Shown: positions 26,577 through 35,058 of the stretch, piece after piece
How the letters are laid out: every line of letters starts with the position of its first letter
Position numbering within the stretch: position 1 is the stretch's first letter
From: Pseudomonas sp. CFBP13508
GTDB taxonomy: Bacteria; Pseudomonadota; Gammaproteobacteria; Pseudomonadales; Pseudomonadaceae
NCBI RefSeq assembly: GCF_005233515.1
Contig: NZ_QFZZ01000001.1
Span: 835,320-899,319, forward strand
DNA length: 64,000 bases
Direction: 5' to 3'
Notes under the pieces: model-generated
The model's database searches: none
What the model was told of the DNA's origin: nothing
Seen by the model: the letters and a program-made list of their open reading frames with translations, nothing else
Translations under genes and position numbers: made by a program

Positions 26577-27433
26577 AAGCGCTCAGCGCACTCCTCGAAG
26601 CTCCACGCCATGGGTTCGTTGATTTACCGAGAGAAAGCTCTGAATCAACAGTGTGTTTCATTATTGACCCGGTTCGACAGCCTGACGCGATGAGCCGCCT
26701 TTATCGTGTTGGCGAACCGGTGGTAGATGCACAGAGCCTGTTCCTCAAAACCGCCTTCGCTGAGATCGCCGCTGACGGTCCGCTCTGGATCACCGCGCCG
26801 TGGGGCAGTCGCCTTGCGGCTGAGGCAGCAAAGCTGTGCGAGGAAAATTTCTCTGGCATTGCCATTACCACAGCTGATTCTGACAAAGCGCTCGCCCATG
26901 CGCGCTGGCTCTTGCGCGCTAATGATGGCTCTGGCGGACAAAGCCTGCTGAGCTACCACAAGCCAAGCCTGTGGGCCGCGCTGGCCTATACCGCTGGCGA
27001 CAACTCCCATCAGCTGTTCGGCCCTTGGCAGCACGTATACAGCCCAGCGCCGGTTCATTTTGGGCGCAATAAAGGTCCATGGCTCAGTTGGCGCGCCGTC
27101 TCGGAAGTCGAATGGCTGGGCGATACTTCAGTGTTCAGCCTGCCGCCATCCGCGGCGAACGTTCAAGAGCATTTGGGTTGGATTTATTGGGCAGATGAAC
27201 ATCACGCAGATTACGGCGAGCCGAGCGATGAGCATCTGCCCAACCTTGTGGCAAACCTCAATGTGCTGGTTGCCCACAATATTTACGAAGGCCGTCACTT
27301 GCTGAAGCTGGGGTCAATCACAAATGGCCCACTGCTTGAAACACAGCCACAGGCAATGGCCATCCTGCAATCCAGGGAAGAGTCGTTCATCAAAGTACAG
27401 CAGCTGCAGCAACTCACCACCAGCGTTGCTTGA
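26567..27433 (+). CDS. DUF4123 T6SS adaptor/chaperone
   Basis: A 288-residue DUF4123-type protein, the adaptor class (Tap/TEC) that binds a VgrG tip and its cognate effector. Recognisable family features are the N-terminal sheet/helix pattern (CFIIDPVRQPDAMSRLY), a central PLWITAPWGS segment, and the conserved RW...RANDG, the Y-D/P..L..LL and FGPWQ-type core. The start is ATG 26567 with AAGGA seven bases upstream; it overlaps vgrG by 10 bp. Translational coupling between tip and adaptor is therefore likely. It lies immediately before the large effector candidate. Confidence 0.85.
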   Translation: MHVKALSALLEAPRHGFVDLPRESSESTVCFIIDPVRQPDAMSRLYRVGEPVVDAQSLFLKTAFAEIAADGPLWITAPWGSRLAAEAAKLCEENFSGIAITTADSDKALAHARWLLRANDGSGGQSLLSYHKPSLWAALAYTAGDNSHQLFGPWQHVYSPAPVHFGRNKGPWLSWRAVSEVEWLGDTSVFSLPPSAANVQEHLGWIYWADEHHADYGEPSDEHLPNLVANLNVLVAHNIYEGRHLLKLGSITNGPLLETQPQAMAILQSREESFIKVQQLQQLTTSVA

Positions 27434-27466
27434 TGAACCCGTCCGTTAAGAATGAATGGAAGCGAA

Positions 27467-30400
27467 ATGGATACTGAAATCTCAGAAGCAACAAAGGTAG
27501 ATCGCGACAGCTCTGCGGCAACTGCCTCAGCCCCGTCGACACCGGTTGAAACGAAACCTGCCTTGGAGCTTGATCCTCAGCCTGTAATGCCTGCCAGTTG
27601 CCCCAACGCGTTCGACAAAGTGGAAACGGCTTGCTCGACAAGTTATGGCGAGGTGATTTACGCAACCAAGGAAAGAATGTTCTATCTGCTGCCTGAACGC
27701 GCTGCAAGCTCGATCAAAGAAGCGATGAATGAACTTGAGCAACATATCAGCGCAAGCAAGTCTCCTGAGGAACGTTTAAAGGGGATGAACACCGCGGGGT
27801 TGCTCGAGTACTTCCTCGAACCCAAGTTGTCAAACTTCCTGCAAGGTGAACAGAAAAGCCGAATGCTGGAAATCGAAGCTCAGGAGCCGGATATTGCGCA
27901 GCCAACCATGGCCATGCGCTTGAAATCCGTGAGCCGTGACGCCCGAAATTCAGCGGCGCTGGAGAAGTTGCCGGATCAGAGTGAGTACGCACGGAACCGG
28001 GCACTGGCCGGTCAGCAACAGGCTAGCCTGCTTGAGGCTAACTCCGAGGGGCAAAAGCTGCAACGACTCTACAACGAGTGGAAGAAGCTGAAGGCTGTAG
28101 CAATAGAGCAAGCCAAGATAGCTGGCTATATCTATGAAAGTGGCAACCTGTTTTCGCCCGGTGCTCTTGAGGCTAGAACTCGTGTTCAGACCTATCTGAA
28201 AGCCCGTGCGGCACTCACAGCCAGCGGCAAGCTGACTACTCTCAAAGAAGAAGATTTCAAGAAGAACAAGAAGGCGTATCTGGACGCCACAAACTGTGTG
28301 ATCGATGGCAAGGCCCGGATGTGCGGTTATTTGAACGATGTAGCCAACGAACGCAAAAAAATCGAAAAAGACTTTGCTGCCTATATCGATTCGATTTTGA
28401 AAGTCGCCGACTATGGCTTGGCACTTCCTGAGTTTGCCCTCATTCCTGACACAGGCGAAATCAGCGCAGGTATCGAGAAATTCAAATCATATCTCGAGAT
28501 GGAACAGCGGCAGGTCAAACTGGCTGAACAAATCCGCACCAAATACAAAGGCTGGATTGACGCCAGCGGCCAAAACGTAGCGGCACCAGCGGGCATCGTG
28601 CAGGCTGAAAAAACCGAGTGGCAGCGCATTCAACAAGAGCGCATGAAGCTTCGCGATGATGCAGAAGCCGCTGTAGCCGCAGCCCTACCACTGCGCCATC
28701 TGTTGTGGGAGCCAGAGCAATTTCAGCCGAAACCGGAAGAGCGCCTGGTCAAGGCTGGCTTTCCGTTGCGCGAAGTGGCGCTTTTCAATAGCCCCAACAG
28801 TCCGGTCAAGCATTTGAGTCTGCTTAATCTGGAAGGCATTGAAAAAGCCTTGAAAAAAGACGTAAGCGCGCTCGGTGCTACTGCAAGCAAAGACCTGCAG
28901 AAACTTCCCGGCAACAGCAACGGGAAAGCGCAAACTGACACAGACGATAACCCTTTCCATGAATGGCTACGCCTCGAAGGCGCGATGGCCATCAAGGATC
29001 AGGAAAGCAACTGGTTCGATGAAAAAGGCTGGTTCGATGTAGAACTCTTCCATTTCTATCTCAAGTCGAAAAAACTGACAGTGGATACTATTGAGGACGC
29101 AGGCGCCCGCAAAGACTGGGGGCTGCGCCTTCGGCAGCTGCTGTTCAAAGAAGAAGTTCGAAGTTCGTTGCGCCTGTTCGATAACAGTCCTCAAGCACAA
29201 TTGGTTCGTTGCCTCACGCCACCACAGTCCTCCATCCACACTGGAACCAAGGTCACTGGTCCGAGCTTCAGCGTCACCGATAACTTCAAGGCCTCTGCCA
29301 AAGCCGAAGCCAGCCTTGGGATTGACTTGGCACGCGGTGAAGTTGAGTTGATGAAGATGGATCTGCCGGGTAAAGATCAAGCAAAAGACATCCTGATCCC
29401 GTACCTGGATTACGAGAAAAACCGCAAAAACCTGAATCTCGGCAGGTTTTCGATCCATTTGGGCGCTAGAGCGTGGGGCTACACAGGCGCTACCCTCCTC
29501 CTCTCCTCCAGCGTGCAGTTGGGACGTGCAAACGTACAAGGCGGCCTCAATCTTCCGGAAATCACCGATGCAAAACGTCCGGAGACCACCAATGCCGTAG
29601 CAACTACAACTAGAAGCGAACCTGTTCTGGCGGGCGACGCCGCGAAAGTACGGGTTGAAGATGGGGCTAAAGCCCAATTCAATCTCTTTGCAGGAGTTCA
29701 GGCTGGGATTCTACTGACAGGCGCCTTGAACTGGGCTCCGCCGAAAAATATCGCTGTGTTGCGCACCGCCCCTTCGCCCGGCATGGCGAACACCGTCAAC
29801 AACGCGAAAGCTAGCCAATGGGCGAGCCTGGCCAGACTCACAGCAGGCTTTACTGCCGCGTATGGGCTGGGTACTACGGCAGATATTGGGATCTCCTTGC
29901 ATGAAGGCCGCTTCATCATGCGGTTCAAGGCTTCCGTCATCGTCGGCGCTGGCGTCGGCGGCGAATTTCAATTTGAAGTAGGCTATGACGGTGTTACTGA
30001 CTTGATTAACTTGCTGCGACGGGAAATGCATAAAAATCAGGATAAATCGCTAATTTTTGTGACGGACGAAGCCGCCGACTACATCGACAAACTAAACTTT
30101 CTTGGCGCTGCCGGGATGGAAGTGGCGATGACTTACATGCAAGGCGTTGATATGGTGATGTCGTTATATGAGGCGTTAACCGGGGGCGGCAGAGGAGCAA
30201 TTATCGCTCATACGATTATGAATTATCATAATCAAGCTGAGTTAGACCAATGGATCTTGGCAGCGACTCCAGGTGCGCTTGGCCCAATGTTGATGACATT
30301 GATTTCCGCGCCGGAGAAATTTAAGATTTCGGAATATGGAGCGCCTAGTGCAAGCTCTAAAGCCACAGAAAAGTCTTATACAAAAGACCAGTGTCAACTG

Positions 30401-30775
30401 CTTCAGCAGCAGGCTGTTGAGCGCATACTAGGATTGATTGTCCGCCAAGCGGAAAAGCAAGGAACAATAACCCTTGCCCAAGCACAATTTGAAGAAGCAT
30501 GCATGAGCATGAATCGGTTCGGAACCAAAGCCGCAGACGAAGCAGAACAGCTATATTGCGAGAATCGACTGCATATGGACAATTTCATGTCAGAAGCAAT
30601 TCTGCGACTGCACGACGATGCGAACGACGAAATGCGTGCCCGGTATAAAGCGCACGTGAACCTTTTAGGCGCGAACCTAGATGGCTTTTGTCACAGAACC
30701 CGATACTACGGACAAACTTTTGTTCCTGGCGGAAAAGCAAAATATGTCCCTCCAGCTACATACATCAAGGGATAA
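27467..30775 (+). CDS. large T6SS effector candidate of unknown mechanism
   Basis: An 1102-residue protein whose position after vgrG and a DUF4123 gene and before two exported repeat proteins marks it as T6SS cargo. I recognise no catalytic domain. Residues about 1-560 are charged and helical, with likely coiled coils (NEWKKLKAVAIEQAKIAG, ERKKIEKDFAAYIDSILK). The C-terminal half has glycine/alanine-rich hydrophobic stretches (LFAGVQAGILLTGAL, LARLTAGFTAAYGLGTTADIG, VIVGAGVGGEFQFEVG, MVMSLYEALTGGG). This could fit a membrane-inserting toxin. It lacks the VasX N-terminal pattern. The start is ATG 27467 with GGA upstream; ATG 27452 is an alternative. The last 700 bases are AT-rich compared with the flanks, a sign of acquisition with the downstream genes. 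Confidence 0.7.
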   Translation: MDTEISEATKVDRDSSAATASAPSTPVETKPALELDPQPVMPASCPNAFDKVETACSTSYGEVIYATKERMFYLLPERAASSIKEAMNELEQHISASKSPEERLKGMNTAGLLEYFLEPKLSNFLQGEQKSRMLEIEAQEPDIAQPTMAMRLKSVSRDARNSAALEKLPDQSEYARNRALAGQQQASLLEANSEGQKLQRLYNEWKKLKAVAIEQAKIAGYIYESGNLFSPGALEARTRVQTYLKARAALTASGKLTTLKEEDFKKNKKAYLDATNCVIDGKARMCGYLNDVANERKKIEKDFAAYIDSILKVADYGLALPEFALIPDTGEISAGIEKFKSYLEMEQRQVKLAEQIRTKYKGWIDASGQNVAAPAGIVQAEKTEWQRIQQERMKLRDDAEAAVAAALPLRHLLWEPEQFQPKPEERLVKAGFPLREVALFNSPNSPVKHLSLLNLEGIEKALKKDVSALGATASKDLQKLPGNSNGKAQTDTDDNPFHEWLRLEGAMAIKDQESNWFDEKGWFDVELFHFYLKSKKLTVDTIEDAGARKDWGLRLRQLLFKEEVRSSLRLFDNSPQAQLVRCLTPPQSSIHTGTKVTGPSFSVTDNFKASAKAEASLGIDLARGEVELMKMDLPGKDQAKDILIPYLDYEKNRKNLNLGRFSIHLGARAWGYTGATLLLSSSVQLGRANVQGGLNLPEITDAKRPETTNAVATTTRSEPVLAGDAAKVRVEDGAKAQFNLFAGVQAGILLTGALNWAPPKNIAVLRTAPSPGMANTVNNAKASQWASLARLTAGFTAAYGLGTTADIGISLHEGRFIMRFKASVIVGAGVGGEFQFEVGYDGVTDLINLLRREMHKNQDKSLIFVTDEAADYIDKLNFLGAAGMEVAMTYMQGVDMVMSLYEALTGGGRGAIIAHTIMNYHNQAELDQWILAATPGALGPMLMTLISAPEKFKISEYGAPSASSKATEKSYTKDQCQLLQQQAVERILGLIVRQAEKQGTITLAQAQFEEACMSMNRFGTKAADEAEQLYCENRLHMDNFMSEAILRLHDDANDEMRARYKAHVNLLGANLDGFCHRTRYYGQTFVPGGKAKYVPPATYIKG

Positions 30776-30779
30776 AAAA

Positions 30780-31754
30780 ATGTCGCGCACACTTATATAT
30801 ATAGCAACCGCAATTGCAACCCTCTTATCAAACAATGTACTTGCCGAGCTTACACCAACTCAGCAGGCCGCAAAAACTCGTGGGATAATGCTTTTCAATC
30901 AATACAAACCAGCAGAACTGGAACTTCGCATAGCAGCCGAAGCGGGCGATGCGGAAGCACAATTCTATTTAGCTGACGAGCTTCGTCAAAAAAAACAAGG
31001 AATGACTGTCGAAGCGCAAAAATGGTACGAGGCATCAGCATCACAGGGGGATTATTATGCGATGTTTAAACTCGCCACCGTATCGGAAGACCTGTGCTCG
31101 GTTGTCAACCAATGTCCTGCTAGTAGTAAAAAACCAAGTGACTGGCTAGATTTATTGATAAAAACTGCTACGCCTCGCGCTTTGGGTGGCGACGGCGAAG
31201 CGATGGCTGTGCTTTACAACGCGACTGCAGAGTTGGATTGGTTGCAGAAATCAGCAGCGGCTGGATATGCGCCGTCACAGTGGTTGCTCGCTAATCGTTA
31301 CGCCGAGGGGGAAGGCACATTTTTGCTACCTTGGAAAAGAAAGACTGCCGAGGAGGAGTTGCTAAAGGCTGCTTCGGAAGGAGGTTACCCTCCTGCAATG
31401 ATCGAATATATTTCGATTCTTTCCCAGCGAAATGATCTGGCAGGTGTTCGGCATTGGTGGGAAGAAGCGGCGAAAACCGGTTATCAAAATGCCGTCGCAA
31501 CCTATGGTGCATATCTTTCCCACACGCCCGACAAAGTTGGCTACCCCGTCGATTTGATCAAGGGCTACGCACTGGTCTCTTTGCTTAAAGAATTGGATGG
31601 CGGTGGAAACGTTCAAGTCTATGTGGAAGGGAAGCTTCCTAAAATTGCTGCAAAAATGACATCGAACCAGATTGAGGAAGCGGAAAAATATGCAATTGAG
31701 TGGAAGGCCACCCACCCGCCCCTTTCTTTCTTTCCAAGGAAATTAGGTTTTTAA
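30780..31754 (+). CDS. exported Sel1-repeat protein, probable immunity protein 1
   Basis: A 324-residue protein with a signal peptide ending near LLSNNVLA and five or more Sel1-like alpha repeats (AEAGDAEAQFYLADEL, SASQGDYYAMFKLATV, AAAGYAPSQWLLANRYAEG, ASEGGYPPAMIEY, AAKTGYQNAVATYGAYL). It starts four bases after the effector stop, with AAGG overlapping that stop region. Exported Sel1-repeat proteins serve as immunity proteins beside the PldB phospholipase effector of P. aeruginosa, so a periplasmic immunity role here is reasonable but inferred. The C-terminus WKATHPPLSFFP is shared with the next gene product. AT-rich codons contrast with the chromosome around it. Confidence 0.8.
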   Translation: MSRTLIYIATAIATLLSNNVLAELTPTQQAAKTRGIMLFNQYKPAELELRIAAEAGDAEAQFYLADELRQKKQGMTVEAQKWYEASASQGDYYAMFKLATVSEDLCSVVNQCPASSKKPSDWLDLLIKTATPRALGGDGEAMAVLYNATAELDWLQKSAAAGYAPSQWLLANRYAEGEGTFLLPWKRKTAEEELLKAASEGGYPPAMIEYISILSQRNDLAGVRHWWEEAAKTGYQNAVATYGAYLSHTPDKVGYPVDLIKGYALVSLLKELDGGGNVQVYVEGKLPKIAAKMTSNQIEEAEKYAIEWKATHPPLSFFPRKLGF

Positions 31755-31760
31755 TTAGTA

Positions 31761-32897
31761 ATGAAGCAGAATGCAAGAAATAACCGGCACGAGGCTAATC
31801 TTCCCCAATTAGAACAATCGACAGCCTTGTCGTCCGCGCTCTGCCGTATCGTTTTCAAAAGTTTCACAAAGACCGATATACCAGCTAAACAACTGCAACC
31901 GAGAAACAACTTAGCACTTACACTACCAAAAGTGATCACCACTACGCTTATTTTATTAACGTTAGCGTCGCCCCAGTCACTGGCGCTTACGAACGAACAA
32001 TCTCAGGCAAAAATCAAGGGCATTGAACTATACAATCAACACAAAGCCATCTCCGCAATTGAAACATTACAAATAGCAGCCGAAGGCGGTGATGATGAAG
32101 CACTTTACTATTTGGGAGAATCTATAAGAAAAAACAACAGATACATGACTCAAGAAGCGCGAAAGGCTTACGAGGAATCAGCAAAAAAAGGCAATATTTA
32201 CTCTATGATTCGGCTCGGCGGCGCGGATCAAGATTTGTGCGTAACTATGAACAACTGTTCTTCCGCTGAGCAATCGCTTAAAGATTGGATGAACAAAGCC
32301 AAAAACCTTGCTACAGATCAGGCATCTCATGGTGACGCTGAGTCGATGTACCTACTATGGGAGATAACAGGAAACGATGAATGGCTTGAAAAGTCCGCAG
32401 AAAAAGGTTTTGCATTAGCGCAATTTCGTTTAGCGACCAAGTATCAAGAGGGGGGAGGCATGTTCCTACTACCCTCTAGCAGATCAGATGAAATCGAAAA
32501 ATGGATGAAAGCCGCTGCAGAGAATGGTTATCCACCAGCCATGATGGGATTTGCCGCTACCAGGATTGAAAAAGCCGATTTTTCATCATTTAGAAAATGG
32601 AATGAAAAAGCTGCAGCCTCAGGCTATGCATCAGCAGTTTTTGGTTATGCGTCATATATTGGCGAAGCTGAACCAGAATACGGATTTGAATCAGACCCGG
32701 TGAAGTCATACGCACTATTGTCGAATCTACTGGAGCTCGATGGTGGTGGAAACGTAACAAACAACGTTAACGACGTATTGCCGGAAGTGGAAAAAAAGCT
32801 GTCAAAAGAGCAATTAGAAAAAGCAAAAGAACTCGCAAAAACGTGGAAGGCCACTCACCCACCGCTCTCGTTTTTTCCAGATAAGTTAGGGTACTGA
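31761..32897 (+). CDS. exported Sel1-repeat protein, probable immunity protein 2
   Basis: A 378-residue paralogue of the preceding protein; both share the repeat order, TLQIAAEGGDDEALYYLGE-type units and a C-terminus WKATHPPLSFFPDKLGY. A hydrophobic segment (VITTTLILLTLASPQSLA, about 58-75) looks like a signal peptide but is preceded by about 57 polar residues. The true start may therefore be internal (GTG 31932 lies at the right place but lacks a ribosome site), or the protein may be membrane-anchored. The ATG at 31761 is six bases after the previous stop. Tandem duplication of immunity genes is usual for T6SS loci and protects against effector variants. Confidence 0.78.
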   Translation: MKQNARNNRHEANLPQLEQSTALSSALCRIVFKSFTKTDIPAKQLQPRNNLALTLPKVITTTLILLTLASPQSLALTNEQSQAKIKGIELYNQHKAISAIETLQIAAEGGDDEALYYLGESIRKNNRYMTQEARKAYEESAKKGNIYSMIRLGGADQDLCVTMNNCSSAEQSLKDWMNKAKNLATDQASHGDAESMYLLWEITGNDEWLEKSAEKGFALAQFRLATKYQEGGGMFLLPSSRSDEIEKWMKAAAENGYPPAMMGFAATRIEKADFSSFRKWNEKAAASGYASAVFGYASYIGEAEPEYGFESDPVKSYALLSNLLELDGGGNVTNNVNDVLPEVEKKLSKEQLEKAKELAKTWKATHPPLSFFPDKLGY

Positions 32898-33166
32898 AAT
32901 TTAGCAGTACAGCCTTATCATTAATTTTTTCGAGCACGTCAAAGCCCGTACCCTAATGATTCATATCGCAAACGACAAATGCCCGAGGCAAGGGAAAAGC
33001 AACCGTAAATAACTCAGCTCATGTTCACATCGGTTAACTCAGCCTTAACGCCACAGTCAGAGACTCCATATCACCGCACACCCTCAGCCCTCCCCCGCTG
33101 ACGCCCAGTGCGGCAGGCTCGCCCGGCTTCGTGCCGGGCGCCTACCCGCAACACTGGAGTCCTCTC
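32898..33166. other. intergenic region with a 7-bp hairpin
   Basis: A 269-base gap after the immunity genes. The AT-rich composition of the T6SS module ends by about 33050. A compact hairpin GCCCGGC-TTCGT-GCCGGGC lies at 33121-33139, just before the ribosome site (GGAG) of the broken DUF2790 gene; it lacks a T run. No open frame with a ribosome site was seen. Confidence 0.5.
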
Positions 33167-33436
33167 ATGAACATTCGTCCCCTCCTGCTCACCGCCACCC
33201 TCGCCTGCTGCTCATACGCCGCACTGGCCCAAGCCAACGACACCTCCGCCACATCGAATCAAACACCCTACCAATACGGCATGCCACTCCACGTGGCGAA
33301 GGTGCTTTCGCTAACCGAGCCGCCGACCCTCTAGTGCAAAGTCATCACCGCCGACATGAAATACATCGACAACACCGGCAAGCCCGCACAAATCAGCTAC
33401 AGGAAATTATCTGACGCTTGCAGTCAACCGAACTGA
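33167..33436 (+). pseudogene. DUF2790 family gene interrupted by an amber codon
   Basis: The frame from ATG 33167 (GGAG upstream) encodes a signal peptide (LLLTATLACCSYAALAQA), then YQYGMPLHVAKVLSLTEPP, the core of the small exported DUF2790 proteins of Pseudomonas. TAG at 33332-33334 stops it at codon 56. The same frame continues without other interruption as CKVITADMKYIDNTGKPAQI and ends at TGA 33434-33436, giving exactly the second half of the family (cysteine, then a beta strand, then LSDAC). The full length would be 89 residues, normal for the family. One nonsense change therefore separates it from an intact gene. Amber suppression or a sequencing error are the alternatives. Confidence 0.82.
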
Positions 33437-33526
33437 CAGACGCTTCTGATTTTCCGGTTGGCCATAGGCGTGGGATGGTTTCGACGGGTATGCTCGGGGC
33501 CTTCCCTACTGCCGCAAGGACTGGCC

Positions 33527-33925
33527 ATGCAGTTGTCGTTCCGCACGTTGTCGAGCTTTACTTCCATCCTGTGTTTTTTGCTGGCGCTGGTCTGGGGATT
33601 TTTTCCGGAGGTGTTGCTGGCGATCTGGAGTATTGGCTATTCGGAGGGCACGGGCGTAGTCGCAAGGCGCAGCGCGGTGCTGTTTGCGGCGTTGGGGGTG
33701 ATGTTTTATTTGTTGCGCAATGCTCCGCCGTCAGCGGCACGCAGTGCACTGAGCAATGGTTTTATCGTCGGCTGTTTCGGTTTGGCGGCGTTGGGTTTTG
33801 GCGAGTGGCTCAATGGCCATGCCGGCCCCGGGATTTTGCTCGCGGTGCTGGTCGAGTTCGCGCTGGGCCTTGGTTTCGTGAAGGCCCGGCGCGTGACGGT
33901 CGAACTGAGTGAAACGGTGGGTTAA
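33527..33925 (+). CDS. small four-helix integral membrane protein
   Basis: A 132-residue protein with four hydrophobic segments (ILCFLLALVWGFFP, VLFAALGVMFYLL, FIVGCFGLAALGF, ILLAVLVEFALGLGFV). It resembles small uncharacterised inner-membrane proteins annotated in many pseudomonads; no function can be inferred. The start is ATG 33527 with AAGGA seven bases upstream; the open frame back to 33458 has no ribosome site. Its stop overlaps the convergent DUF1652 stop within TTAA at 33922-33925. Confidence 0.75.
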   Translation: MQLSFRTLSSFTSILCFLLALVWGFFPEVLLAIWSIGYSEGTGVVARRSAVLFAALGVMFYLLRNAPPSAARSALSNGFIVGCFGLAALGFGEWLNGHAGPGILLAVLVEFALGLGFVKARRVTVELSETVG

Positions 33926-34191
33926 ACGGCTCGAGAACGAGCGCTGTTTTGATGTGTCGTGGTTTGTTGCGCGAGATCGGAACGCAGCCCTGCGACCAGG
34001 TTGTTGATCTCACGGCAGCTGTTCAAGCGGCTGGCGTCGATTCCACTGACGTAGAGCTCGGCCTGGTCGGTTCGATGGTCGCCAAATACTTTGACCGACA
34101 TCGACAAGTCTGGTGTCAGCGTGCACTGGCAGCGTTTCGGCAGGAAGCTGCTTTCAATGATATTGCGTAATTCCAAGGCAGATAAAAACAT
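33922..34191 (-). CDS. DUF1652 family protein
   Basis: An 89-residue protein that matches the Pseudomonas DUF1652 family as I remember it: LSALELRNIIESSFLPKRCQC at the N-terminus, then a D-x-S-MSVKVF strand, GIDASRLNSCREINNLVAGLR and a variable tail. The function is unknown. The start is ATG 34191 with GGAGAGGG upstream; the frame is open for another 72 codons without support. The stop is shared with the convergent membrane-protein gene. Confidence 0.82.
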   Translation of the reverse strand: MFLSALELRNIIESSFLPKRCQCTLTPDLSMSVKVFGDHRTDQAELYVSGIDASRLNSCREINNLVAGLRSDLAQQTTTHQNSARSRAV

Positions 34192-34560
34192 GGCGAACCC
34201 TCTCCTTTCTGTGCGATTGCCAATCAAGTATTCACGCTGACCCTTTGCTGCGCCTTCACGGGTGTGCCCCCGCTGTTTCCTTGGTGCAGCAAGTGGTGGT
34301 ACTGCGAAATGCCCATTGGAGTGTAGGCGCCCAAATCCGGTGCGCCTTACCGAAAGAACGCATAAAACGTGCCTTTGATCGGTTCGTTTTGCTTCTTTCA
34401 AAATCAAGCACTTGGAAAAGTGGCCAGTATCCTGCTATTTGCAAAATGCATGAACCGACCACCTGTCCCCTGCAATCTGCAATCTCCGGCTGAATTTGCT
34501 TTCGACGACCATGACGGCAAGAATGTCTCCCAATGCAATTCAACCCGCACGGAGGCTTCC
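34192..34560. other. intergenic region between DUF1652 and ecotin
   Basis: A 369-base gap between divergent genes. It contains no convincing open frame, repeat or hairpin that I can see. Promoters for both neighbours must be here; AT-rich stretches lie near 34370-34400 and 34430-34450. Confidence 0.5.
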
Positions 34561-35046
34561 ATGAATCCCTTGAGTATTTGCGCGATCACCGGCCTGTTAA
34601 TCGCCAACCTTTCCACCCTCGCCCACGCCGCCAAACTCGAAGACGTCGCGCCGTATCCCAAAGCCGAAGCCGGGTTTACCCGTCAAGTCATCCATCTGCC
34701 CAAACAAGAGCAGGAAGAGAATTTCCAGGTTGAAATTCTCGCCGGCAAAACTCTGGAAGTAGATTGCAACCGTCAACGTCTGGGCGGTGTTCTCGATGAA
34801 AAGAATCTGCAAGGCTGGGGCTATCCGTTCTATCGCCTGGAAAAGGTCATCGGCCCAATGAGCACGATGATGGCCTGCCCGCCTGGCAGTCAGAAAAAGC
34901 GCGCTTTCGTTCCGGTCGTCGGCGACGGCTTCATGTTGCGTTACAACAGCAAATTGCCGGTTGTGGTGTACGCGCCGTCGGACGTCGAAGTGCGTTATCG
35001 CATCTGGTCGGCGTCGGACAAAGTCGGCACCGCCCTGCAGGAATAA
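34561..35046 (+). CDS. eco: ecotin, periplasmic serine protease inhibitor
   Basis: A 161-residue ecotin. The signal peptide ends near STLAHA. The mature protein has the ecotin signature: [45 protein letters not shown], the reactive loop STMMACP with the P1 methionine as in the E. coli protein, and [15 protein letters not shown]. Two cysteines (VDCN and MACP) form the conserved disulfide. Family members inhibit trypsin, chymotrypsin and elastase-like enzymes as dimers, protecting the cell envelope from host or predator proteases. The start is ATG 34561 with GGAG upstream. It is convergent with the threonine dehydratase gene across 12 bases. Confidence 0.95.
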   Translation: MNPLSICAITGLLIANLSTLAHAAKLEDVAPYPKAEAGFTRQVIHLPKQEQEENFQVEILAGKTLEVDCNRQRLGGVLDEKNLQGWGYPFYRLEKVIGPMSTMMACPPGSQKKRAFVPVVGDGFMLRYNSKLPVVVYAPSDVEVRYRIWSASDKVGTALQE

Positions 35047-35058
35047 CCCGAGCGCTTG

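Noticed and set aside
27467..30775. Assignment of the large T6SS protein as VasX or an Rhs toxin
   Set aside because: No VasX N-terminal pattern and no Rhs YD repeats or RHS core motif are present.
34192..34407. N-terminal extension of the DUF1652 frame
   Set aside because: The family starts at the ATG at 34191 with a GGAGAGGG ribosome site; the extension has no family resemblance.
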